In this document: in pieces, positions 35,678 through 47,389 of the stretch
Layout: each line of letters opens with the position of its first letter
Position numbering within the stretch: the first letter of the stretch is position 1
DNA from: Crambe crambe
Taxonomy: Eukaryota > Porifera > Demospongiae > Poecilosclerida > Crambeidae
DNA: 64,000 bases
NCBI GenBank assembly: GCA_963924555.1
Contig: OZ004586.1
Coordinates: 2,376,501-2,440,500, forward strand
Reading direction: 5' to 3'
Translations under genes and position numbers: made by a program
Notes under the pieces: model-generated
Databases searched by the model: none
Told to the model about the DNA's origin: nothing
The model's input: the letters and a program-made list of their open reading frames with translations, nothing else

Positions 35678-38600
35678 TTAAAAGTTATCATATACTTTCT
35701 CTGCTGGAGACAGTGGGGGACTTTGTGTTATGGTCACATGTCCATATGCTGCACAAGCATCCATTTCCATTCCATCAGCCGGACCTCTGTAAATATAACA
35801 GGAATTTGATTAAAAAATCTATTCGCACTCTTAGTGTACTGTACACTGATCTTTCTTTCATGGTTGACACTGAAATAACATACTTGGATGTCTCAGTTTC
35901 ACACAGAACTTCTTTAGATGAGAGAAAGGATGTAGGGCTAGCTACATTTTCATGCTGCTGTACCATGCTCCAATTAAGCTGCATATAGTTACTGTATATG
36001 TACTGTAGCTGGCATGCTGAACTTAAAAGCTATATATGTATGCATATAGCTATGTGCCTCCACATGTTACAGTTGTCATCTACTGTTTATATACTCACTC
36101 TTTCTTTATTCCTTCATCATAACGACGGTGAATAAAGTAAACGACAAAAATGATGGAAGTATAAAGTATGACAGTCAAGAGAAAGGTAACGACAATAGCA
36201 ACAGATAATTCTGTTCTACTACATATCACAACAGCACCTGCAGGAATTTAGAATGCATATTTAGCTAAGTGGGGGATTTTTCATGTGCTGGTTTAATTTC
36301 ACTCCATGAGTAATATAATAATTATTATTGTACAATAGCATCCATAGTGCTGTTACTTACTTGGAGATGCACATGTGGTGGGTACCACTTCTGGAGATGC
36401 ACATGTGATGGGTAGAAGAGGTACCACTTCTAATGTTTGAACTTCTGACCTTTGACCCATAATAGTCTCTCCATTAGCTTCGGCAGTAGCAGCGACCTGA
36501 AACTGGTACTCAGTGGACAAGTTATCAACTACCACGAAATCCCTGGTACTGGGAACTGAGAGAATTAGCTGACTCCTCCCCCTCTCATCACCCTCTTTCA
36601 GTCCATAGTACATTGTGTAGTTTGTTATTGTAGACTGAGTCTTATTCCAGGACACTCTGACTGAGGAATGAGACAGGGCTTCAACTTCCACATTCATCAC
36701 CATGGCTACATGAGAAATAAATCTGTTTAGCTATAGCTAGTAGTTATTGAGGAATTACATGGTGGTGCAAAGGTGGTCTGATCAGGCAAATTAGCAGGTT
36801 CTCCTCGACCTATTTTTGTGTAAGCAGTGACTGTAATAGCAGAGACTCTTGTTTGTGGAGTTAATGATGGGATAGTGAATGTAGTGCTCAAGTCTGAGGT
36901 GTTGACTCTGACAGTATTGTTGCCATTGACTGTGTAAGTAACTTCATAACTGATGATGACTCCATTAGGTTCTTGAGGTGGACTCCAAGTGAGTACAATG
37001 GAAGTGAACTTAGGAGTACCAGCGAGGTTAGATACAGGACCAGGAGCTATACATTAACTGAACTTAATGTAACAATTATTATACACAAGTTAATTACATA
37101 CTTTCATCTTCTGTTAGAATACTGGTTACATTAGTAAAGGGTCCATTGCCATTGTTATTGACTGCAGCAACTCTGAAGGTGTAGTTTGTGTAAGGAGTGA
37201 GTCCACTAGCTGTGAAGGTCCTATTCACCACCACACCAGAGATCAGAGCCCTTCCCACTTCTTGGAATTCCACTGTGTAGTTAGTGATTGGACCGTTGCG
37301 TTCAATACATCTGATTTGTGTCCAAGACACACTAACACTTCTGGAGGTGAAAGAGAAAGTGTTTATGTGTGGGGTAGCAGTAGGTGCTGCAGCAGAGCAA
37401 ATTTTCAGCACGATTATAAGTGTATATGTACGTATTATGGTCATACCAATTGCCTTTGTAGTGAACTCTACAGTTGGTCTCAGAGTTGCATTATATCCAC
37501 TTGTTGTTGTAACAAGTATTGTCACATTGTAAATACTGAATTCATGTAGGTTAGAAAAATCTACTGATAGAGTAGAAGCACTCCTGGTGGCCACCTTGGA
37601 CTTGAAATCCCGAACTTCCTGACACAACTGCCTTGCACCAGTTACTCGTCTCAGTTTTACTCTATACTCATCCATTGGGAGAATGGATTGAGGTTGGGTC
37701 CAGGATATGGTCACAGATGTGGAAGTCAGTGATGACAATATGACAGTTATTGGTATATTAAAATCTGTATACATGTAAAGATATACGATTTGAAGACAAT
37801 AGCTAAACTCTTTCCTCACACCATTCACAGGTCCTACTACGTATTACCATTTGTTATGATTAAAAATTGAACAATGAATGTAGCTAAGGCCACTATTTTG
37901 TTGATCATAAGTTTCTCATCAGATGGTTTTGCTCAGACTGATGCAGGCGGGCAACATAGTATTGGCCATTATGCCATTAATTTGATAGCAGTCATAATTT
38001 TTCTTGGAAAACCACAGGAGTGATACAGTCAGAAGTGATGCAGCCATATAGAGTAAACTGATGCGGGTGGGGATGAGAAACTAATAATCAATATTTTAAT
38101 AGTGGCCTAATTCTATGAAAATTAATCACCAAGAATTATCACATGGTGTTGGATCATGTGACTATATACCTAGTACTATATGACTACTAGCCACGGTTAC
38201 TCCCCATAGTTATATTCATTCATGGGGAATGGAATCAAATGCGTGATCACCAGATCCTTTTGTTTGTTCATGTGAGGGGGGTGGAAAATTGATTGATGCA
38301 TGCATAGCTAATATCATAGCTAGATCTATGTGTGTAACCATTTCCTTACCTCTTATAGTGACACTCACAGGTCCTACTACTTTTGGAGTCTCATATAGTG
38401 CAACCAGCCAATAAGTAACTGTAGTACCAGGTCTCTGTCCTACTTCACGACTAGATGCTATAGATGCTACCGTTATGCCAGCACTGAAGTCTGTAGGTCT
38501 TGTGTCACCTGTTGTTATTAGGTATCCCCTTCTAGGAGAATATTGTGGTGATGTCCAGGAGACACTCGCTTTGTTTATCCCAAACCGTCTAGCCATGAGG

Positions 38601-41600
38601 TTAGTAGGAGTTTGCTCTGTAATAATCACATTTAAGCATGTATGCTGTATGATGGTGGTAGTGTATACTCTATTGTAGCAACAATACACCTTCTATAGAA
38701 AAAAAAACCCATGTGTACCATGCCTGGCCATTGCCTGTTTGAAATGTTATACGTAGTTATAGGCTTTGAGTTAGAGGCATGCACTAGTAGACGATGAGAT
38801 CAAGGGATGTCCACAGCTGTAGTGAAGTGAGGGTGCTACTACGGGCTTCAGGGTGTCTGTCTAACTTACGTATAACACCTCTATTTTTGTGCTTCCTATT
38901 CTATAAAGTTTCTTTGAAGAAGCTTAAGTATCAAACTTATGGACTATAGCTGCCTATAATTATGCTTTTGCCTTTCAAGCCAGCAGTTAGAACTGAAAAC
39001 AGGTAGCTATGTTATTTCGATAATAGTAAGATATTGTTAACTAACATTGGATATACAAGTATATAATGAGCATATACACTGCAAAAACAGAATTGTTATT
39101 TCAATAAACATAACTCTTAGGCATTGTTAAAGGGTAACTGACATGAAAAAATTATTTCTCAGTTTATTACATTTTTGGGTTGTTTTGTATGCCTACATTA
39201 CTGGGAAGAAATATGACAAGCATTGGTTGAAGTTTCACTGAGAAAATAGCAGTAGAAGTTGGCCATTTCATTTACATCCTGTTTGGGGCGGGGCTTACTT
39301 GTGATGTCATAGAGGGAACTCATTGTACAATCTCTATTGAAAATAATACAAATGCTGGAGTCTGTATTTCACACATGGTTCAGTGTATTCCCTCCAAACT
39401 TTGCACAAGTTAATCTTAGAGTATGATAAAAGTTATACCAAAATTTGAAGTTCATGACTATTACCAAAGGTGAGATATCCAAAGAATCACTTCAAAATGT
39501 AGAAACAAGCTCTCAGAGTTGATGACCAGCTTATCATGCTGTAGGTAGGGGGCTAGAATTCTCAGATAGACTTACTGGAGCATGTGTGAGCTATACAGCA
39601 CAAGGCATCATACCTACTGGTTGTCAAACTAAGCATACAAGCTGACTAGCCAGCTAGCCTAGCCATTAGGCATTATTTGTGCTGTATAGCTCACACATAT
39701 CTAAGACAGCTCACACATACTCCAGTAAGTCTATCTAAGACTTTTAGGCCCCTACCTACAGCATACTTAGATTGGCCTCAGCTCAGAAAGCCTGTTTTTA
39801 CATCTTGTATGTAGTGAAGGATAGCTCACCTTTGATCAGAGGCATGGACTTTAAATTTTGTTACCTTTAACATACCCTAGCATTTGTTAGTGCAATGGAA
39901 GTATCACACCTTATGTGAAACACAGACTCCCAACATTTGTATTATTTTCAATAGAGATTGTACAATGAGTTCCCTCTATGACATCACAAGTAAGCCCCGC
40001 CCCAAACAGGATGTAAATGAAATGGCCAACTTCTACTGCTATTTTCTCAGTGAGACTTCCACCAATGCTTCTCATATTTCTTCCCAGTAATGTAGGCATA
40101 CAAAACAACCCAAAAATGTAATAAACTGAGAAATATTTTTTTCATGTCAGTCACCCTTTAAAACAATATAGACAGATTTCAAATGATTAACTTCACCTAA
40201 CTAAGTAGGTTTGTTAAAATAACAATTACGTTTTTGCAGTGTAGCTACGTAGTTTACTGACAGATACATAGTTCAAACATAGCCAGCCACTGGTGGGTCC
40301 ACCTAAATTTTTACTCTTTTTACTTTATCTAAACAACTGAATTGGCAAGCAAAATAGCACAATTATATCCTATTCAATAGTTGTTAAACTGAATGATCAC
40401 ACCTATGGCTATGCCAAAGCTATTACAACTATACCAGATTATTTTAGTGCATGTGGAATAATATCTATGGACTTCGCTTCACAGCTGCTGAATCTCCATT
40501 TTCACTTTGCTTGCATACTATTTTTGGCCTTCATTTCTTCAGGTATAGCCCTCTTCACGATCGTGGCAACTTCTTAATTGATGGAATCTAGCTAGCTCTA
40601 CATATAGTGCCGTGGTTGAATGTACGAACGTCTAAACGGTGGAAAAAAATTCGATAGAAAATTTTTTTCAATAGATAGCTAGACTGATTACCAAAATCAC
40701 TGAATTTTTATCCCCACCGAAATTATCCTGCTATACAGTAATAATTAATTATCATACGTACCTATAATAATGGGCATTCCCATAATAATTATGTAGCTAC
40801 ATGTACATAGCTACATGGGGAATGGAATGGAATGTGCAATCATTAGACTCTTTGTGTGAAGGGGGTGGGACATGAGACTAGATATGACGACATGCTACAT
40901 AGTATATGTACACATTTCCTCACCTATTACAGTGGCACTCACAGGTCCTACTACTATTGGAGTCCTATAAAGTGCAACCAGCCAATACTTAGTTGTACCA
41001 GGTCGCTGTCGTACATTATGGCCATATGTTCCAGATGCTACTCTTATGCCAGCACTGGAGCCTGTAGGTCTTGTATCACCTGTTGTTATTAGGTAAGTAG
41101 GAGAATAGGGTGGTGATGTCCAGGAGACTCTCACTGTATTGATCCAAATCTGTCTAGCCATGAAGTTAGTAGGAGCTTGTTCTAAATAATATAGACATGT
41201 CATATATTTGTCTGTTTAAAGTGCTCATGTGTGTTACAAATAGCTACACTTGGTGATCAAAGTTGCAATGGTTTGAACTGGGCATGCACTAAATAATGAC
41301 TGAAGGGTACACCCAAGGCATGATTAATTAAAGGATTTAGCATCCCAAGCAAAATGAAGAAGTTACTAAAGTATTAACTATCAGATTCTGTGCCCTACAA
41401 ATTTATTCTCTCTTTTGTCTTGGGAGCCAGCAGTTGGAGCTGAAAACTGCTACTTGGGCTCAGCACAGTGTATTATTACACATGCCCAAAATATATAAAT
41501 ACTGAATTCTTTGACCATTTTGGTTCTTCGTGTGAAGAAGATATAGCTAGCTATGATTATGACAGTATGTTATGTACGTTATGTACACATTTCCTCACCT

Positions 41601-42276
41601 CTTATAGTGGCATTCACAGGTCCTACTACTATTGGAGTCCCAAAAAGTGCAACCAGCCAATAAGTACTTGTACCAGGTGCCTGTCCTACAACATGACTAG
41701 ATGCTGTAGATGCTATTGATGTGCCAGCACTGAAGCTGCCTGTAGGTCTTGTGTCACCTGTTCTTATTCGGTATCCAACACTAGGACGATTGAATGGTCG
41801 TGTCCAGGAGATTCTCACTTCATATGTTCCGACCTGTCTAGCCATGAGGTTAGTAGGAGCTTGTTCTGTGATATTAATAGTGAAGCAGACTAAGCATACA
41901 TTGTGATGGTAGTGTGATTGTTACATGTGTTGTGATACCTAGCTATACCTATTGCATCTTAATATTCCAAATATAGCATAGTCAATGTGATATTCATTCC
42001 AATTCCTGCATAGTTGATGGAAGATGTATGCTCACTCAGGAAGATGTGGAAAACTAGGTATAGCGATACCTACACTTTAAAAGTGATGCTACCATACTGT
42101 CCTTCTAGAACATAAATAGCTATGTATCTATGTATCTTTAATAACTAGCTAGCCATCAACCTGCACTCACCTTGACTCTGCACTAACAGACTATCATGCA
42201 CTGACAGACTCTGCACTGACATGATGAGAGTTGATACTAGACATAGCATCATCATTAGCACAATACTCTTCAACAT
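35678..42276 (-). CDS. FN3-5: receptor-like protein with seven FN3 domains
   Basis: Exons 42276-42171 (signal peptide), 41865-41599, 41181-40924 and 38616-38350 (three a-type FN3), 37764-37447 (b), 37386-37102 (c), 37046-36759 (d), 36705-36361 (e), 36237-36099 (transmembrane) and 35786-35678 (tail, TAA); about 793 residues, no frame break. Same order as FN3-2, its closest relative. The signal exon is 21 bp longer than usual, because SVQS-type sequence is repeated (SVQSLSVHDSLLVQSQ). In the transmembrane exon the usual acceptor CAG has become CTG, and the CAG six bases upstream restores an in-frame acceptor. Intron b-c is open in frame, so intron retention would not stop translation. Tail SPPLSPAEKVYDNF with the YDN motif. 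A palindromic TTAA element lies in the intron between the second and third a-domains. Confidence 0.85.
39131..40157. mobile_element. 1-kb palindromic TTAA-flanked element (piggyBac-like, non-autonomous)
   Basis: TTAA at 39127-39130 and 40158-40161; ends AGGGTAACTGACATGAAAA and inverted AGGGTGACTGACATGAAAA. The inverted similarity runs far inward (GGGGCGGGGCTTACTTGTGA at 39290 pairs with 39990; ACTTACTGGAG near 39570 pairs with CTCCAGTAAG near 39720), so the element is almost one hairpin with arms near 490 bp. No transposase. TTAA preference is the piggyBac hallmark. Confidence 0.8.
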
Positions 42277-42314
42277 GGTCCTCTATGAGAGTGTAAGTAG
42301 CTAGGGCTCTGTCA

Positions 42315-42380
42315 ACTAACTCACTGGGTATAGAGTAGGCAATTTTAAAGGGGTGAGACTATAAAGCCACACCCACCCAC
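42315..42380 (-). promoter_or_regulatory. Putative FN3-5 promoter block
   Basis: ACTCACTGGGTATAGAGTAG, then ATAAAGCCACACCCACCC, about 40 to 100 bp upstream of the start codon; conserved motif order. Confidence 0.45.
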
Positions 42381-43883
42381 CCAATGTATATAACTATCAT
42401 AAATAACATAGCTAGATCTACATACAAAGTATAGCTCTAGCTGTGCCACATATGGACATTGTGTGTGAAGATTGTTCTTTAGCCTGTCTACATGATTGCA
42501 ACTAAGCTCTCAGAGTTAGCTATAGCTACGTAGCACAAAATAAGTCTCATGTTTGGTTCTTTATGTTGTTTTGTTTTGTTTTGACTTATCTATGATTTCA
42601 TTTCATCTATATTTTCATTTAGGCAGCCTTAGTATTAGCCAGTGGCTAGTTAGTTTGCCTTGTATCACTAAAGTTATAAGGAAAAAAATAGGGCAGGACA
42701 AGTTTATATGGTTAGATAGCTACCTATAAACTCAGCTGCTAAAATGCTAATTTGAGCCTTAAAATGTAATGTGTGTAGATAGCTAATTCTGATAATTCAA
42801 ATATTATTGTCATTATAGAATTCATAATAGATTGATATATACTACGATAATTTTAATTCACCCATAACAAAAATATGACTAGCTATAGTTTTGAAAGTTG
42901 GCATAAGCAGTCCAAGAATATAAGTGTGGCATCAAACAAGGTCTTAGAAATTCCTGCATGCATAAAGTATCTCCATAACCAGCTATCTAGCATTGACGAT
43001 GACATCTCACAAGAGCTTACCTATGCATGTGTACTCTAAATGGGGTACATGTATATCTGTCAGTCAGTCAGCACAGCTATTTAAGAATTTTCCCCTTAAG
43101 CATCATAGCTACTGCAGTAAAGTTGTACTAAGCAATAAAGCTAAGAAAATATAAAAAACAACAAAGCATATAGCTAGCTACCAAGCTACAACAATAACTT
43201 TACCTTATGGTGTTATGATAAATACAGCAGTTATATATTATTGATATATCTGTTTATGTATATATATACACATCATTCCATTCTCAATTTCGACAACATG
43301 GTGGCTGCTCTATCTGCACAGATAACTTTCCACATGTTTCCATAAGCTTTCCTTTGTGTAGGATCATCAGGAAGTTTATTAGCAATGCAAAATACTAGTA
43401 GGAACAATGTAGGGGATCTGAATATGTTTCATACCAGCACTCCAGAACTACATAATCGTTATGGTACCAGTTCTCCCCATTCATGGCTGCTTTGTAATTC
43501 TGCAATGACAATGAACATAAAACAACAATAACACTGAACAACCACAACATTAGCTACCCATGTAACTAGTTAGATAAGCTAGCTACTCACAATAACATAA
43601 TATGATACTACTGTAAACACAATACTATTTACTAAATATTGATCAGCCCTTTTTACTCTAGAGAAATTACATAATATACATAGTCTTAAAATAAAGTTTT
43701 TCTGGAATCCAGATGTTCATATCACAATAGATATAATATATATTTACAATTTCAATGAGTCATGACCTGAGAGTGCATGAGCTCTGCTCGCTTGCTGAAT
43801 TATTCTGACATCATCATACAGAAAAAATGATAAAACAAACTGTCATGTTTCTATAGTTAACAAGTCACTTTAACTTTTTTATC
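42381..43883. other. Spacer between FN3-5 and FN3-6
   Basis: No gene seen. Similar to 19030-21960: shared landmarks are the repeated CAGT tract (43065), TTTCCCCTTAAGCAT (43088) and the common spacer block (about 43430-43720). Confidence 0.5.
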
Positions 43884-46208
43884 TTAAATGTTATCGTATA
43901 ATTTCTCTGCTGGAGGTAGTGGGGGACTTTGTGTTGTTGTTATATGTCCATATGCCGCACAAATATCCATTTCCATTCCATCAGCAGGACCTCTGTCATA
44001 ACAAACTTGATAATCATTATAACTGTCATCTACTGTAGTTGCATATAGCTACTATACTCACTCTTTCTTTGTTCTTCCATCATGACGATGGTAGATATAG
44101 TAAGTGACGAAGATGATGGAAGTGTTAAGTATGACAGTCAAGAGAAAGGTAATGACAACAGCAACAGACAGTTCTATTCTACTGAATGCCAAACCTGTAT
44201 AAATTAGAATTTACCTCATAATAATACTAAAGTACAGCTACATTATCTTTATATATATTTTACTTGGATCTGTGGGTGATGGAACCATTTCTGATATTCT
44301 GACCTCTGACCTTCCCCCCATAACAATTTCTCCATTAATTTCAGCTGTAGCAGCTACCTGAAACTGGTAAATTGTAATAACTGATCCAGTTAAATTCCTA
44401 ATGACTATCGAGTTCATTGAACTGGGAATAGTGACATTATTCTCTTCTTTACAATTTCCTATCAGAAGATAGTAGTAAACCGTATAGTTTATAATCATTG
44501 GGTTGTTGATACTCTCCCAGGAAACTTTGACTGAGGAAGTAGACACAAGCTCCACCGTGAGTCTCATTACTACAGCTGCAGGTGGCGTCAATGAATATAT
44601 GTAGCTAACTGTTAGAATAATGCAGGGGGGATAACTCACGTAACTCAAGTGTAGTCTGATCAGACAAATTAGCAGGTTCTCCTTGATCTATTCTTGTGTA
44701 AGCAGTGACTGTAATAGCAGAGATTCTTGTTTGTGGAGTCAATGATTGGATAGTGAATGTAGTGCTGAAGTCTGAGGTGTTGACTCTGACAGTATTGTTG
44801 CCATTGACTGTGTAAGTGACTTCATAACTGACGATGACTCCATTAGGTTCTTGAGGTGGACTCCAAGTGAGTACAATGGAAGTGAACTTAGGAGTACCAG
44901 TGAGGTTAGACACAGGACCAGGAGCTATACAGAGACAGGAGGTGGTGAAAATTTATAGCTAGCTAAGCTATAGGTATTACTTTCTTCCTCTGTCTGAACA
45001 CTAATTAGATCAGTAAAGGGTCCAGTGCTATTGTCATTGACTCCAGCAACTCTGAAGGTGTAGTTTGTGTAAGGAGTGAGTCCACTAGCTGTGAAGGTTA
45101 TATTCACCACCACACCAGGGATCAGAGCCCCTCCCACTTCTTGGAATTCCACTGTGTAGTTAGTGATTGGACCATTACGTTCAATGCATCTGATTTCTGC
45201 CCAGGATACACTGATACTTTTGGAAGTGGTTAAGAGAGTAGTTATGTTGCGTGGAGAAGCAGTAGGTGCTGCACAGAACAAAATACTAGCATATTATTGT
45301 TATTTCAATGAATGTGGTCATACCAGCTGCCTTTGTAGTGAACTCTACTGTTGGTGTCAGAGTAGCGATAAATCCACTTGGTAATGTAACAGTAATTGTT
45401 ACACTGTAAATGCTGAATTCATGTAGGTTAGTAAACTCCACTGCGGAAACACCAGTGGTCATCTTGGATTTGTAATCCTCAACCACTTGACATAACTGCC
45501 TTGCACCAGTTACTCGTCTCAGTTCTACTCTATACTCATCCATTGGGAGACTGAATGGAGGCTGGGTCCAGGATATGGTCACAGATGTGGCAGTTAGTGA
45601 TGAAAAAGTGATATTTATTGGCCTGCTGAAATCTGATAGAACACTCATTAGTTACTGATTGTACATAATAATAAGCATTTCCTCACCTCTTACAAATCCT
45701 ATCACAGGTCCTACTACTATTGGAGTCCCATAAAGTGCAACCAGCCAAAAAGTAAGTGTACCAGGTGCCTGTCCTACATCACGACTAGATGCTCCAAATA
45801 CCACTGTTATGCCAGCACTGGAGTCTGTAGGTCTTGTGTCACCTGTTGTTATTAGGTATCCATATCTAGGAGGATTGGGTGGTGGTATCCAGGAGACTCT
45901 CACTCTTCCCATCCCAATCTGTCTAACGATGAGGTTAGTAGGAGCTGTTTTGTAATAATAGAGAAACATTTATTGGGTTAGTTATGATTGTTAAATGTAG
46001 TAATAGCAATACTCATAAACCATAAAGACTTGTACATGGTCTTCTAGCACACAGAGCATGTATCTTAGCTACTTAGCTGCTATGTTGAAGTTAGAGACAC
46101 CATGATCACTGTGTCTAGCTCACCTTGACTCTGCACTGACATGATGAGAGTTGATACTAGACATAGCATCATCATTAGTGCTGTGACTAGAACACTGCTC
46201 TTCAACAT
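43884..46208 (-). CDS. FN3-6: receptor-like protein with five FN3 domains
   Basis: Exons 46208-46124 (signal peptide), 45944-45687 (a), 45632-45324 (b), 45268-44981 (c), 44924-44640 (d), 44575-44264 (e), 44194-44062 (transmembrane) and 43992-43884 (tail, TAA); about 592 residues. In exon a the usual acceptor reads CAA instead of CAG; the next AG six bases inward (ACAG before CTCC) keeps the frame and costs two residues. The exon-e donor is the weak GTAAAA. Exons a to c match FN3-3 almost base for base, introns included; the membrane exon is the longer version (SLAFSRIELSVAV...). Tail SPPLPPAEKLYDNI. Confidence 0.82.
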
Positions 46209-46239
46209 GATCCTCTGGTGGTGAACTATATAGCTAAAC

Positions 46240-46300
46240 TAACTTACTGGGTCTCGAGCTAGCTAGAGTAGGCAATTTTTTGAAAGCCACACCTACCTAC
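46240..46300 (-). promoter_or_regulatory. Putative FN3-6 promoter block
   Basis: ACTTACTGGGT, GAGTAGGCAATTTTT and GAAAGCCACACCTACC upstream of the start codon, as in sister genes. Confidence 0.45.
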
Positions 46301-46410
46301 TACCTACCAATTCTCCCCACTCATGAATGTAAATGTTTATGTTATAAATGTTGCATACATGTACCAGCACTCCAAATCTGAGCCTACTATAATTGTTATG
46401 GTACCAGTTC

Positions 46411-46590
46411 TACCATTCCTGAAAGACCTCAACAATGAGAAACTAATAGAAGTGGGTGGTGCATTAGTTACCTGCTCTTCAAAGAATGAAGACTCTTCCA
46501 GAAGACATGATAGCTGCATGGTTAAGGGAAGAAAGCTACGTCACTGAAACCAGTGGTCCTCCCAGTTGGGCCAGTTTGGTGACTGCCCTC
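46411..46590 (+). pseudogene. Death-domain-like gene fragment
   Basis: An insertion of about 170 bp relative to sister spacers. Plus strand reads LPFLKDLNNEKLIEVGGAL, then after a frame shift PALQRMKTLPEDMIAAWLRE, then SGPPSWASLVTAL. The order (leucine-rich start, W-L in the middle, PxW-x-x-L-V-x-A-L end) is that of Death-fold domains, which are abundant in sponge innate-immunity genes. One frame break and no flanking exons: a fossil piece. Assignment is by pattern only. Confidence 0.45.
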
Positions 46591-47389
46591 CCCCTTTCAT
46601 GGCTGCTTTGTAGTTTCACAATGACGATGAACAAAATCCAAGTTCAGTAGCTTGTTCTTAAAACAACAACAATCACAACAACATTAGCTATCATCCATGT
46701 AGCTAGTTAGATAAGCTAGCTACTTACAATAACATAATTATGATACTACTGTAAACACAATTACTAAAGATTGATCAGCCCTTATGTTACTCTAGACAAA
46801 TTATATGTTACTCTTATACTTAGCACTTAGCTAAGTACTAACCCTCAATGCACATGTAAGACATGATACTTAGCTAAAGGTTATTGTTTTGATTTGTTGC
46901 ATTTGGCTACAAGCCAACTAGCTTTGCAGCTAATATGAACACCACCAGTACAGACATACAGACACTATACACAGTAGCTATACATACAATATAATACAAT
47001 ACATTATCAATAGAGTTGGTGGCATGGTTAATTGTTCTTGAGTTACGCGTTTATAGTTAGTATCAGTATGATTGTGTGTTGTGTATGACTCAAGAATGAC
47101 ATACTGTACGTACATTATCAAAATAACTCAGAATAGCTTCAATATTGGTTTACGTATGAGCTTGGGGGCTCTACTGCTTTTGTGCTGTGAGAGGATCTTT
47201 AAAGTGATATACGTACTATTCATGTGAAGTGAAACTGCTTCAGTTTCCAAGGAAGACTTGCTGAACTGCCTTCTAACTGCATGCCAAATAGCTGCATACC
47301 ATAACCTGACATTATGCTATGATGATTATTCTGACATCATCATACAGAACAAACTGTCATGTCTTTATAGTTAACAAGTCACTTTAACT
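46591..47389. other. Spacer between the Death-like fragment and FN3-7
   Basis: Common spacer block (46600-46800) and the 3' flank shared with FN3-3 (47100-47390, identical landmark GAATAGCTTCAATATTGG). No gene seen. Confidence 0.5.
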
